Source of the DNA: Metaphire vulgaris
Lineage: Eukaryota > Annelida > Clitellata > Crassiclitellata > Megascolecidae
Reading direction: 5' to 3'
Assembly (NCBI GenBank): GCA_018105865.1
Contig: CM030867.1
Span: 5,752,369-5,816,368 of the forward strand
Length of the DNA stretch: 64,000 bases
The position numbers were made by a program, and so were the translations under genes. Shown in pieces: positions 30,836 through 41,599 of this stretch; positions within the stretch are counted from its first letter, which is position 1; every line of letters begins with the position of its first letter. The notes beneath the pieces are model-generated. The model did not search any database. It worked only from the letters and a program-made list of their open reading frames with translations, and was not told where the DNA came from.

Positions 30836-31489
30836 TTAGTCTTTGTATCTGGCAGGCTGATTTATCAGACGGCCTGAACGAGTGGTGTATGTCGCCATCT
30901 GGTGGCTAGGCGGCAGATGTTCCGATCTTGGATCCTGCTGTGAAGTCGACAGCTGCTGTGGGCTTGTGGATCTGTCGCCTGGGGAAGAGGGAGTTGGATT
31001 CGCTTGAATGGGTGACCCGTCGGAGGCGATTAGTGTCAGTTCTGGCTTCTCCTGAATTGGCGATCTTTCGGAGGCAATTAGAGTCGGCTTCGGATCCGCC
31101 TGACCGATGGAATTCGTTGGCACCTGTTGTCCATCTATCGCCATGCAGTTTATCTTCGGTTCGACGGAAGGGCGAAGATGATTAGATGTTCTGCGGAGTT
31201 TCATCCCGTCTTCGAGTATAATTTGGTACAAACGATAAGGGAGGCATTTTTCAACTTCTCCTTTGACCCAAGGTCGTCTGGGGTCGACCCGAGCTCTGAC
31301 CGTCTGACCGACCGTGAGCGAAGGTTTCGCTTTGGTGCCTTTGTCGTAGTAAAATTTCTGTCTAGCCTTATTATCAGCAATTGATTTATGTATTGCCACT
31401 GACGCTGGGGTCGATAGGAGACTGCTAGCCGTTGGTAATGGAGTTCTGGTTCTTCGACCAAATAGCATTTGAGTTGGAGTTAATTTCAA
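30836..31489 (-). pseudogene. Gypsy 2 integrase C-terminal region
   Basis: A 217-residue minus-strand frame begins with TPTQMLFGRRTRTPLPT, the end of the integrase core. It continues through a basic region with TVGQTVRARVDPRRPWVKGE and a Pro/Ser-rich tail, and ends with TRSGRLINQPARYKD, a typical terminus of this Gypsy group. It is the longest intact piece of the element. Confidence 0.85.
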
Positions 31490-31507
31490 TGTCTCGCGCG
31501 GGGTGTT

Positions 31508-32364
31508 TCACCAATCAAGCAAGGCCAAAAACGGATCCGTCTTCTCACGACTAGCTTTTTTCATAAGTTTCTTTGCGACATTGACCGCCGCTTCCGCGCG
31601 GCCGTTTGATCTTGGGTACCGCGGGCTAGAGGTTTCGTGCTTAAATTCATAATTTTTGGCGAATTCTCGAAATTCCCTGTTAGCAAAGGCATTGTCCGAG
31701 AACAGCACATCTGGGAGGCCGTGGCGTGCGAACTGGCCTTTAATCAGTAAATTACGTCACGCATTTGCTTTGACTTGAGGCGATCGACCTCAAAAATCCA
31801 CTAAAGTAATCCACTATTATTATGTACTCCTTATCGTTGCAGAAGAAAATGTCAATGCCTACCTTTTCCCATGGGCGAGTGGGTGGATCATGGGGCAGGA
31901 GTGGCTCTCTCGGCTGAGTCCGCCATCTCTTGACAGATTTCGCAACTGCTTATGTGTTTCTGAAATTCCTGCGCCATGCGGATCCAAAAAACAGATTTTT
32001 TAGCGCGGCGTATACATCCGTTGATGCCTATGTGAGAGCGGTGGACACGCTCCAAGATATAGCGTTTCGCTCCAGCGGGCACTATAAGTCTAGTACCTTT
32101 AAGTAGTAGGCCATCGTCACACAGTGTAAGCTCGTCGGCAAATGGCAGATAGGGCCTTAGCAACGGAGTGACGTCAGACGCGCTGTTAGGCCAGCCTTTC
32201 GGAGTTTGTTCTTTCAGCAGATGGTATGTTTCATCAACCTTTGCAGCCTCGCGAATGATGTCCAAGGTTTTTTCTGACGCAATCAGGCGAAGCTCAGCAC
32301 GTTGCTCAGTTTCCTCTAAGGCTGCTATTTGCTCAGAAAACAGGGTTTCCTCAGCCAAGTTCAC
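31508..32364 (-). pseudogene. Gypsy 2 integrase zinc-binding and core region
   Basis: Frame 32364-31888 has the HHCC zinc-binding module: VHRSHIGINGCIRRAKKS and SSCEICQEM. Frame 31708-31508 has LFSDNAFANREF and SPRYPRSNGRAEAAVN, covering the second Asp and the Glu of the DDE core. The part between, 31890-31710, is frame-shifted, and the first catalytic Asp is not in a continuous frame. Confidence 0.8.
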
Positions 32365-32843
32365 CGGAAACGCGCGTCAGCGACGACCACCTCGGTTCCG
32401 GGTCTGTAGATGAGTTCGAAGTCGCACTGTTGCATTTTTAGCAACATTCTCTGTAACCTTTTTGGCGCTGACGAGAGCGGTTTCTTGACGATCGTGATCA
32501 GGGGGTGGTTGTCTGTGTGGATTTTTACGTGTCGGCCGAACACGTAACTATGGAAATGCTCCAGGGCATAACAGCAGGCCAGCAATTCTTTTTCGATCTG
32601 GGCGTAGGACTGTTCCGTGGACGTCAAGGCACGTGACACATACTCGACTGGACGTTCGTTCTGGAGGAGGCATGCTCCAAGACCCGCCTGAGATTCGTCG
32701 CATTGGAGAGTTGCGCTCTGCTCGACGTCATAGAATCGAAGGACTGGCGCACTCGTAAGTAGTTTCTTCAGTTTATTGAGGGCGTCTCCATGCCAGTTTG
32801 GGTCCCAATGAAACTCGACGTCTTGCTTGAGTAACTCGCGCAA
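32361..32843 (-). pseudogene. Gypsy 2 RNase H
   Basis: A 160-residue minus-strand frame contains LQCDESQAGLGACLLQ, QIEKELLACCYALEHFH, KIHTDNHPL and YRPGTEVVVADARFR. These are the DEDD-type RNase H blocks that follow the reverse transcriptase in Gypsy pol. Confidence 0.9.
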
Positions 32844-33667
32844 TGGCGCCGTGGTTGTGGCGAATGCAGGAGCGTATCTTGCTAGATACGTCGCCTAGCC
32901 GAGGATCCTCTGAAGTCCTGTCCTGTCGACCGGCGGAGGCATGTTTTGTATTGCCGCAATTTTCGCAGGGTGAGGTCGGAGACCCTCTGTTGTGATCTCG
33001 TGACCCAATAAATTTGACGCTGGAGCGATTAATCTTCAATTTGGCTCTGTTTAATCGAATGTTCATACAGCGGCATCTGTCGAATAGCGCGAATAGATTC
33101 CGGTCGTGATCGCTTTGCGCCTCTTCCGAGGTCTCTCCTGACCCAAAAATCAATATGTCGTCTACAATGCATGTCACTCCTGTTAGACAGTCGAGCGCCT
33201 CCAGAAGTTTCCGTTGGAATATTTCCGGTGCCGGAAACACGCCATAGGGAAGACGATGCCAGCGATATTTCCGAATGGAGTGTACAAGGCAGTGAGCTTG
33301 CTGCTGTGATCGTCGAGGTTTAAATGCCAGAAAGCGTTGCTGGCGTCGACGGTGGAAAATATTTTTGCTTTGGATAGTAGCGGAAGCACATCGTCATGGT
33401 AGGCATTCGGAAATGGTCGCGAAGCAGTGCTTAGTTCAGCGGCTTTGGATCGATGCAAAGTCTGACGCTGCCGTTTGGCTTTCGAGCGACTAGGAGTGCC
33501 GATATCCAGCCAGAGGGCTCGTCGACTGGTGTGATTATCTGGTGCTGTTGAAGCACTTTCAATTCTGCCTCTACTTTGCCTTTATCGGGACCGGAAGTCG
33601 GCGTAGCGGCGTTGGGACGGGCGTAACCGACGGATCCGTGTGTAAGTGGAGTTCGCCAGGCAGACAT
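32773..33667 (-). pseudogene. Gypsy 2 reverse transcriptase
   Basis: Three overlapping frames cover it. 33667-33431 carries SGWISALLVARKPNGSVRLC, 33458-33183 carries STVDASNAFWHLNLD, and 33240-32773 carries CIVDDILIFG, with VDD at the catalytic site. Frameshifts lie near 33440 and 33235. Confidence 0.9.
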
Positions 33668-33701
33668 CCAAAACCGTCGAACAGGTAATCGAAATGCCGT
33701 A

Positions 33702-34175
33702 TCAGTTCGTCAGTTCGTCAGTGTTGTTGAACTGTCGATCTGATTGCACGGCGCAGATATTTTCATGGTTCACAAGCAGCAGATCAAATAGAAGACAGGC
33801 GTCGAGGACCAGTATCGGTTGCTTATGCTGCGAAGCTACATAGAAGTCTAGAGAAGCGCTCTTTTTGGTCGTTGGGTGTGTTGTAATCAGCGTAATCATA
33901 CCTGCCGTTTTCACCGCTTGTCCATCGAACATTCGCAAGGTCGACCGGGCCGGTCGAACTTTTGGTTTAGGTCGAAGTTGGTCTAGAATAGATAACGGCA
34001 GTAAGTTGACGGTTGTTCCGCAGTCCAGGAGGAAACGAGCATTAATATTCGCGATTTTCAGTTTGCATAGAACACGACGTTGTCGTTCTGTGGTCATGGT
34101 CATGACCATTTCCGGCTCCGAGTCTGAGTCCAGCGCATGGACCGCAAATTTTTGCTGAGTCTGTGGTTGTGACAA
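33702..34175 (-). pseudogene. Gypsy 2 aspartic protease
   Basis: A 157-residue minus-strand frame holds ANINARFLLDCGTTVNLLP, the retropepsin active-site region. The triad reads D-C-G where D-T/S-G is usual. The same Cys occurs in the Gypsy remnant at 13533-13946, so it may be a lineage trait rather than a chance mutation. Confidence 0.8.
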
Positions 34176-34481
34176 GCAAGCTGAACTGAAGTGATTCTGC
34201 TTTAGACAGCGACGGCAGGTCTTGCCAAACGCTGGGCATGAGTTTCAGCCAGGCGCATGAGAACCGTTGCAGTACTTACATGCCCGGCTTGCTGTTTGTC
34301 GTTTCGTTTCGGTCACAGGGTGACGCAGCTGGGGACGTTTGGATTGTGAAGAGTTCCGATGCTGTGCTGCATTTACGTCTTCCGGTGGTTTCATCGTCAG
34401 CGCCTGCAGATGCTTCGAGGCGGATTCGCTGGACTTACTGTGGTGTACAAGGCCCGTTAAGGGTCGTGATCTTTTCAGCAA
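34042..34481 (-). pseudogene. Gypsy 2 nucleocapsid double zinc knuckle
   Basis: The end of frame 34481-34245 gives ACKYCNGSHAPG. A shifted frame continues into CPAFGKTCRRCLKQNHFSSAC-like text, the paired CCHC/CCHC knuckles typical of this Gypsy group. One frameshift separates the two knuckles. Confidence 0.75.
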
Positions 34482-34504
34482 CAGGATTCGGGAAGACGAA
34501 TGGA

Positions 34505-35100
34505 GTATAGATTCATTCGGTTCCTTTGAGAACTCTAGTGACTAAGATAGCTAGGTGTCTGAAAGCTGTAGTTATGGCTGCGCAAAGCCTCGAGATTTAT
34601 GAGCGAATGTATGAATCGGCTAGCTCAGACACCGGCTGTAATCCGACTAGAGAAGAGCCATCTTGCGAATCTGCGAAATCGTGTGGTCTTGTAATTGTCG
34701 GTCTATTTGAAGTCGCATTGGCTGGAAAAGTCCGAGTACAGTATCTTCCCTATAATTTCTATCTCCAGGAAGAATATCCTGGGGGAATGGAGCGGTTTGA
34801 ATAATGCATTTTCTGGCTGTGGGCACTGGGTTGCTGAAAGAGTTCTAAACTTATTGCTGTGTGAATTGCACGTATCATCTAGGCTTATCCTGAGCGCTGA
34901 ATGGAATTATTACAGTGCGTTTGAGTAGATGCAACTTGTTTGGTAGCCGTAGTTGTTTTCCAGTCATTTTCTTTGTTGTTTCGGATTTTTGACAGTTGTC
35001 TGAGTTTTCTCAATAAAACCAGGTCTCGGCGATCGCTCATTGTCTTGAGCAAACGATCGCTGCCTTGAATAGACCTATTGCGAGTAAGTCTCCGCCAATA
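34505..35100 (-). other. Gag-nucleocapsid gap of Gypsy 2
   Basis: Between the gag remnant and the knuckles no frame or family motif can be read. It may be an inserted or strongly decayed segment. Confidence 0.35.
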
Positions 35101-35102
35101 CG

Positions 35103-35612
35103 CTAAATTACAAATGTCAATTGCAGTAGGTAACTCGAGTTTCTAGTCTGCAATAAACGATGTCGCGTGTTGTCGTCCTTGATGCCGATTACTATACGGT
35201 CCCGAAGAATGGAATCCTCCAGGTTTCCGTATTCACGTAACCGAATTAATTTCCGTAGTTCTGCGAAGAATTCGTCGAAAGCTTCAGTGGAGTCGTGGCA
35301 GCGACTATTCAGCTCGAAACGCAAGAATGTGAAATTTTTTTCTCCGACACAGTGTTTTTCGAAAGCGTCAAGAACTTTGTCCACATCTTGTCGGTCGTTG
35401 TTGTCTGCGAAATCTAAGGTCTGAAAGAGTTCGTAAGCGTCTGTCCCGACGTACGCAAGCAGTATAGCGGCTAAGCGCTTCTTCGACGCTTCTGCCAGAT
35501 CAGCCGCTATAATATAGTTATCCCATTGGGATCGGAAACGCTTCCATTCGCTTGCAAGGTTCCCATTCAGCCTCAGCACAGCTGGCATGGGTATCTGGGC
35601 TGAGTTTGCCAT
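35103..35612 (-). pseudogene. Gypsy 2 gag
   Basis: A 169-residue minus-strand frame starts at the ATG at 35612. It contains LASEWKRFRSQWDNYIIAAD, AFEKHCVGEKN and AFDEFFAELRKLIR, and ends in RDRIVIGIKDDNTRHRLLQ before a frameshift. These are capsid motifs of this Gypsy group. Confidence 0.85.
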
Positions 35613-35895
35613 CGTCAGACTTCTGACAGCATGTAAAGTATAGCTTTATACTTTAAATATCTTGCCCCTGTCTTCCCTGTGCGTATTTTCCCTATACCCT
35701 GAGCTCCTGGGGAAAATTATGTGCATTCCTTACAATCTTTCTGAAGTACCCACCCACCTGTCAGACAAGACAATGGTTCGCGGTTCTAGCCGACGGCCAT
35801 TGGAAATCACTCGACACTGGAATGTCAATAATTGGCTCAGAGTGTTTACTGGGCCGGTCACCAAAGCAATTAAATGGGCGGTCACCTTTATGTCT

Positions 35896-36142
35896 TCAAT
35901 TTCTTGAATCCGTACCGTTTTTAAAGAAATTTTTTACTCCGGCAACTAAAGAGACTGTGAAAAACTGTGACAAAATCTTGACAAGCAAAAAATATTCGTC
36001 CGCTCACACTGACACCTTGTTTTCCTCTTTTTCTTGGTTAGCGTTGGCAAGCAAAAAAGGTCAACGCTTTAATTAACTATATTATTTCTTCAATTTCTTG
36101 AATCCGTACCGTTTTTAAGAAATTTTTTACTCCGGCGTCTAA
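35896..36142. repeat. Tandem duplication in the Gypsy 2 leader
   Basis: A ~55-bp block (CTTCAATTTCTTGAATCC...TTTTTTACTCCGGC) is present at 35898-35952 and 36089-36142 around a ~135-bp spacer. The spacer plus one block occur again at 37215-37396 inside a hAT-type MITE. Confidence 0.8.
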
Positions 36143-36170
36143 AGAGACAATGGACGACCATTCGCCGTCG

Positions 36171-36440
36171 CTACCGATAAGGGTGGTTAAGAAAAGACAC
36201 AGAAACCCCGAAAGAGGAATTACGGGGACTGGTATCGCTAGGCAAAGCCGCTTTTGCGGCTTTACGGGGCGAGAGCGTTAAAAAGAGCTTTATTATTGAT
36301 AAACAGTTCAGTGTCGAGCGTGTCGCTAGTTCGAGTCTCTCTCGATGACTGCCTATCACTACTGCTGCTATAACGTCTCTGAGACCGTGCAGAGCGCCAT
36401 TGGCTGGCGCGTACGTCAATCATGATAGGCGCACGTGACA
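36171..36440 (-). repeat. 5' LTR of Gypsy 2
   Basis: On the minus strand it starts TGTCACGTGCGCC. It contains AATAAAG near 36292 and a GCCGCTTTTGCGGC hairpin at 36247-36261. The inner boundary is an estimate. Its first 80 bp define the pair with 30636-30713. Confidence 0.65.
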
Positions 36441-36479
36441 GCTGTAGATGCATGGGATATACTGATGACTCAGCCCTCC

Positions 36480-36597
36480 AGACAAATAAAAATAGCAAAA
36501 ATACTGATTCGAAAACTTTCGAATCGATCGGCTCAGTTCCGAATCGAATACTTCTTGCGATACGTTTTCGAATCGAATATCGAAGCTTCGCAGGTCC
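36480..36597. mobile_element. Isolated hAT-type end with TTCGAATCG repeats
   Basis: The GGTCCCTA terminus reads TAGGGACCTGCGAAGC from outside and is preceded by several TTCGAATCGA-type palindromic units. No partner end was found in the window. Confidence 0.5.
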
Positions 36598-37161
36598 CTA
36601 GTCTCGAGTTCTCCATAGCTCGAGACCTGGCTGTAAAGTCTCGAGTTCTCACTAACTTGAGACCTGGTTCCAAAGTCTCGAGTTCTAATTAATTCTAGTC
36701 ATCGCAAATCTGTATGTCATCATTTGTGTGACATCATTTGTTTTGTTAATAAATATGAAGGAATGCCTACGGGGCGAATACTTGTATAGGCCTACATTGG
36801 GTACTCATGTAGGTGTTCTCAGTAATAAATGGCGACTCCATCATATTATTTAATGTATGTCTATATAACGTTTTGACCGGAAGTTATCTGTGTATTCAGG
36901 TTTTTTTACTGTTTTATGTTTAGTAATTGCAATGATACTTGTCATACTTCTGTAGTCAGTGTCAAACTATAATTTAAACTGCAATAAATGGCGGAGAAGG
37001 GAATACCTGATCCTAAAGGCCAAGGTGCTGTTAATGGCGGAAAGGAATTATCTAGGGTTGCCAGATTTCCAAAGTCAAAATACGGGAGATTGTTACTGCG
37101 ATCAATGCGCCCACTCCACGGCCAGTTCATTGTCAATTATTATGGCTACAGCACCATAGAG

Positions 37162-37532
37162 CAGTGGCGTAGCCAGGATTTACGGAAGGGGGTTTTTGGT
37201 TGTGGTCATGGTCAACTGTGAAAAACTGTGAAAAAATCTTGACAAGCAAAAAATATTCGTCCGCTCACACTGACACCTTGTTTTCCTCTTTTTCTTGGTT
37301 AGTGTTGGCAAGAAAAAAAAGGTCGACGCTTTAATTAACTATATTATTTCTTCAATTTCTTGAATCCGTACCGTTTTTTAAGAAATTTTTTACTCCGGCA
37401 ACCCCACGGGGGTGGAGTTGATCCACAAATCCGCAATCTGAGAATAAAAATGCGCGAAACAATGAAAAAATCTTTTAGTGACAGCCACGGGAGTTTAACC
37501 CCCAAACCCTCCTCCCCTCGGCTGCGTCACTG
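37162..37532. mobile_element. hAT-type MITE, CAGTGGCGTAGCC ends
   Basis: A 371-bp element with ends CAGTGGCGTAGCC and GGCTGCGTCACTG, and target duplication CCATAGAG / CTATAGAG (seven of eight). It contains the block that is also duplicated in the Gypsy 2 leader. Confidence 0.8.
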
Positions 37533-37915
37533 CTATAGAGCATAGACTAGGAAAAAGCAGCATACAACACTCTCCAATGCACTGCATCATCTGTATGTAG
37601 TGAATTAATATTACAAACAAGTTATAGGCTAATAATATTATTATCATAGACCTCCCAAGGAGTCCTAAGTTCCTATTCCTGCCGTTAAAGTAAGTAAGAA
37701 GCAGAGGGGCATGCTGTCTGCCTCAGAGCCTCTATTATATTGTTTAACATTGTACTAAACTGTACTAACGACTTTTATTTGACGCTTTATCACGCCAGAA
37801 AATGTAGTCTTCTTCTTCATGTGCCATGTATTGCTACGTCGGCGACCATGGATTTCCACTCTTCTCTGTTTCTGGCTTTCCTTATCAGTTCGTTGTTGTC
37901 TGTAGTTCTTGTCGC

Positions 37916-38437
37916 TTATCTTAGGCTGTCCGTAAACTTTATTCTTTGCCTTCCTCTTGCTCTTTTCCCCTCTATTTTTCCTGTTATGGCTAGATTTTCC
38001 AATCCGTCTTTTCTTATTAGATGTCCAAAGTATTCAAGCTGCTGCTTTCTTATGGTTTTTAGCAATTTTCTTTTTGCACCAAAAGCTTTTAGTACTTCCT
38101 CATTGGTTATTCTTTCTGTCCATGAATTTTTTTGCATACATCTGAGAAACCACATCTCTGCAGCTTCCAATTTTCTTTCTGATGTTTTTGTCAACGTCTA
38201 TGTTTCCGATCCGTACATCAGAACCGCCCAAACGTAGCTGTGAAGAATTCTGAGCTGTGTTGTTGAAATATGTTTATTTGTGAGAATCTTTTTGAGTTGT
38301 GTGAAGGCTGACTTCGCCATGACTATTCTGGTTTCAATGTCCTTTTCACTTCTTCCATCGCTTGTGAAGATGCTTCCTAGATATTTGAACTGTGTTACCT
38401 GTTTTATTTCCATTCCCCTGTATTGTAGCCTGAACAA
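37916..38437 (-). pseudogene. RTE-like ORF2 C-terminal part
   Basis: Frame 38437-38198 has FRLQYRGMEIKQVTQFKYLGS, the block after the reverse transcriptase thumb, and VLMYGSET. Frame 38194-37916 has MWFLRCMQKNSWTERITNEE and QQLEYFGHLIRKDG, then GKRARGRQR. One frameshift joins them. Confidence 0.85.
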
Positions 38438-38488
38438 TACGGGTTCAAAGAAGGTAACGGGTGTAGAAATGCAATATTTATTCTAAGG

Positions 38489-38964
38489 ATGATTAGCGAA
38501 AGATGTATAGAGATGCAAAAAGATCTGTACCTATGCTTCATAGACTACGAGAAGGCATTTCATAGTGTAAAACACGAAGAACTGTTCAAATGCCTGGAAA
38601 ACATAGCAATAGATGGAAAGGACATGAGGATATTTCAAAATCTGTACTGGAATCAAGAAGCAGCGATAAGAATTGAAGGAAAACTAGTAAGTGGATACAA
38701 ATTTTAAAAGAGACAAGGCAGGGTTGTGGTTTATCACCAGATTTCTACAATGAATATGGGGAAGAGATTATGAAGGAAACAGAAGAATTGGAAAGGATAA
38801 AGACAGGAGGAGAAAATATAAATAACCTACGATACGCAGATGACACAACACTAATGGCAGATACTGAAAGAAAACTACAAAGGTTATTAGACAAGGTGGC
38901 AGAAGAGAGCGAAAAGAAAGGACTAAGAATAAATAAAAAGAAGACATACTGTATGGTAATTTAA
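38489..38964 (+). pseudogene. RTE-like reverse transcriptase part, inverted
   Basis: Frame 38489-38707 has YLCFIDYEKAFHSVKHEELF, and frame 38770-38964 has NNLRYADDTTLMADTERKL with the catalytic YADD. It stops at KKKTYCMVI, exactly where the minus-strand part resumes. A frameshift and small deletion lie near 38707-38770. Confidence 0.85.
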
Positions 38965-39692
38965 AAAAAGAAAATGTAGTATTGTTTCGATTTTAAACCG
39001 CGTCTCAATGAAGTCTATCGACCTAGCCAAATACGGAAGATTTGGTCTCCCGCGTGGCATCCATCCGGGAGGTGGGAGACTGGGGCTGAAATACGGGAGC
39101 CTCCCGTAAAACACGAGAGATCTGGCAACCCTAGGATTACCTAATCCTAAAGGCTAAGGTGCTGTAACCGCTGTTAAGTTGAAGCCACCATGCATCATAA
39201 CTAACTATTAACTAAATGTCTATTCTATAACTAGCTGGTGTTTGGCTATGATCTTCATTGTTAATCAATAGAAACATATTGATATAAATTCGCATAATAA
39301 TTATGTTATTGATGTCTACTGGTATTTATAAATCTATAGGGGGCCTAAATATGTTGCTAAGTTTGGAATTCGATAGCAAAATGTTGGAAAGTCTTGGCCT
39401 CGAGACCAGATTGGTAAAGTCTTGGTCTCGAGACCACAGGGGTTAAGTCTTGGTCTCGAGACCAAAGGTTTAAAGTCTTGGTCTTGCTCTCAAGACCTTT
39501 TCAAAAGTCTTGTTAACAACACTGTCATAATTACAAATATAATTGCAAAGAAAGAGGGGGACAAGGCGGCCCAGGATGGCGAAAGCTGTCCCGCGTATGG
39601 TTGGACGAGGACTTGAGTCCAAAGTACGCCGATACGGCAATGATTGAAAGCGAACAACGGTGTAGATTTCCAGTAGGCGCTACTCTTATGAT

Positions 39693-40087
39693 TAGTGCTG
39701 TTACGGTTAACCGAACCGAAACCGCGGTTTCTCGGTAAAAATCGAACCGACACCGCGGTTTTGACCATAAAAATTTGGACGGTTATTTACGTAGAGAATA
39801 GCAAATACAATTCATGGTTATGCGCGGCTTTAAGTCACCTTCTCTTCTCAGTTAATGCATTTGCCAATAATTGCTACATAAAAGTAAATTTACATAAAAT
39901 TTACATCACTTTCTCATAGGCAGTGCTGCTGACTCATCATAGACGTGACACAAAAAGTACGCTTTCTCTTTTTAACGCTTAAAAGCTGTGCATTCTATTG
40001 ATGTTAAAAAAACGAACCGAAACCGCGGTTTTTCGGTTAAAACCGACACCGACCGAAATTGCACAAGGTGACACCGTAACAGCTCTA
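39693..40087. mobile_element. hAT-K MITE, AACCGCGGTT subterminal palindromes
   Basis: Ends TAGTGCTGTTACGG and CCGTAACAGCTCTA, and a perfect 8-bp target duplication CTTATGAT at 39685-39692 and 40088-40095. Three copies of a GAACCGA(A/C)ACCGCGGTTT block lie near the ends. 395 bp, no coding. Confidence 0.9.
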
Positions 40088-40095
40088 CTTATGAT

Positions 40096-40860
40096 TACAA
40101 ACAGTTAAACACCATTGAAAACTCGAACAGCGGGTTAGAAATATAGCGGTCAAGTACAGAGGCGTATCGAGGGTGTCCGAGCCAGCGCCCAGGGGCAAAG
40201 TGTACCGTTGGCGCCCCGAACACTGCTGACGAGCAAAAAAGGTCATCGTTCTCTCGGCGCCCGTCCCCTCATCTGTCTACGGCGTCCCTCTCCTTATACT
40301 CCTGACGAGCAAAAAAGGTCGCCGCACTTCTTTCTTCTTATTTATTATGTATTTGACTGTTCAACTTACCCCAAAACACGATTTTGGCGCCCCAGACTTT
40401 GTCTGAGACTCGATAACGTCTTTTGGCTTGTCAGACTTTTCGGTAGAGACTTCCAGACTCCGAGACCCCCAGATTTTTCCGACACCTCCCCCAAATCACA
40501 ACCCTACAATCCTACAAAATAAATACACACCCAGATTTTCCCGCCACCCCCCAAATTCACTTTCCTAGAAATAACCCTGCCCCGGGCGCCGAGTCCAGGG
40601 GCACCAAAATCGAGTCTGGGGTTAGGTTTAAGCCGTTAAATGACGACTATTTGATGAAAAGAGGCGCCAAAAGCTTAGTGATGGGGGCGCCAAAATTCTC
40701 AAAATCTATATGGCGACCTGTTTTTGCTTGACAAGGATGTTTTGAAATTTGAACTAAAGCAAAGGGGCGTCAACACTCAACAGCTTGGTAAGAGGCGCCA
40801 AATACCCAAATTAATTATGGATGACGCCCTTTTTTGTCGAGATATTCTGTATGTAACTGG
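40096..40860. mobile_element. GGCGCC-rich hAT-type debris
   Basis: CAGAGGCGTATCGAGGG at 40159 looks like a hAT end. GGCGCC(A/C) blocks recur about ten times, and two TGACGAGCAAAAAAGGTC motifs are present at 40227 and 40303. No matching right end or target duplication was found. Confidence 0.45.
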
Positions 40861-41384
40861 AATGATGCACTTTTGGAAATAAACCACAAAGATAATAACA
40901 ATAGAAATAAGACTTATTTTATACACTAATTCAAAACTTCCAAGTTCCAACAAGAATCAAAGTGGAAAATGTTCTTAAAACGTTACGTAGGGACTGTAGG
41001 GTCCTATAATTAGGTGTTTTTCCCTTCTAAATCGATACTTTTCTTCACTTTTGCCTGCTTTGAGCAAACCGTTCTGTGAACTTCTGTTCACAGACATAAT
41101 TTCAGAAATCGAAATTAACTTTCACGCAGAGTTCAGCTTATCTGAATCCGAAAAACCAAAGACACCAAATATTTGTCCGATAACGAAGGTCGCGCTCGCA
41201 ATTTCAGTTAACTGAATACTTTAGTTTGGCTCCTAAGCTATACCTTTAAAAATTCAGAAATATTTATTTCGATTTTCGGAATTTGTTAATATTAGATTTT
41301 TTATTAAATTTTAGGATGGTTGTGTGAAATTGTTGGCAGTGGTGTGCTACTTTTCTGTACTCCTATTTTTTCCGGACACTGTAT
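40861..41384. other. Unassigned sequence
   Basis: AT-rich, no feature recognised. Confidence 0.4.
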
Positions 41385-41470
41385 TGTCCAGATAGACCCT
41401 CTTCCGTTTTCTGGACACTAGTTGAAATTTCCGGACAGTCCGGAAGGAATCCGGACGGTTGGCAACGCTA
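41385..41470. mobile_element. Isolated hAT-type end with TCCGGA repeats
   Basis: CCGGACAGTCCGGAAGGAAT followed by CCGGACGGTTGGCAACGCTA. The end reads TAGCGTTGCCAACCG from outside. Resembles the hAT-A end in layout. No partner found. Confidence 0.5.
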
Positions 41471-41599
41471 AATGAAACGTATTCAATTCGAATGCTATCG
41501 CCCTTGGATGTCGCTTGGATGTCGCCTATCGCAAACGCAATGTTGCGCGTTAACATATATGGCGTCCACAGCTGGCTTCAACATACAGGCTTATGCTGG

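Larger units (their letters stand above)
30636..36440 (-). mobile_element. Ty3/Gypsy retrotransposon 2, degraded
   Basis: The minus-strand order is gag, zinc knuckles, protease, reverse transcriptase, RNase H, integrase, the Ty3/Gypsy arrangement. The start of both LTRs (TGTCACGT...GCAGCAGTA) is duplicated at 36440-36359 and 30713-30636. The 3' LTR is cut after about 77 bp. The 5' LTR extends to about 36171 and has AATAAAG near 36292. No intact target duplication was found. Confidence 0.85.
37809..38970 (-). mobile_element. RTE-like LINE insertion with 5' inversion
   Basis: A perfect 10-bp target duplication AAAATGTAGT lies at 37799-37808 and 38971-38980. The 3' part reads on the minus strand and ends in GAAGAAGAAG at 37809. 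The 5' part (about 38445-38970) is inverted and reads on the plus strand. This is the classic twin-priming product. Confidence 0.9.
37053..39133. mobile_element. hAT-A copy 2, inverted relative to copy 1
   Basis: TAGGGTTGCCAG and CTGGCAACCCTA ends; flanks GAATTATC and GGATTACC agree at six of eight positions. It contains the MITE 37162-37532 and the LINE 37809-38970. Interior blocks match 262-2203 in reverse. Confidence 0.85.
36598..39532. mobile_element. hAT with GGTCTCGAGACC repeats, nested host copy
   Basis: The right side, 39395-39532, has tandem GGTCTCGAGACC units and a GTTAACAACACTG end. The left side, 36598-36690, has related CTCGAGTTCT units. The body 36890-37052 plus 39134-39390 is collinear with 41600-41935, which lacks the hAT-A insertion. 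No target duplication was confirmed. Confidence 0.6.

Noticed and set aside
34238..34928. Plus-strand frames of 70-92 residues
   Set aside because: Antisense of the Gypsy 2 nucleocapsid region and its gap; no recognisable domain.
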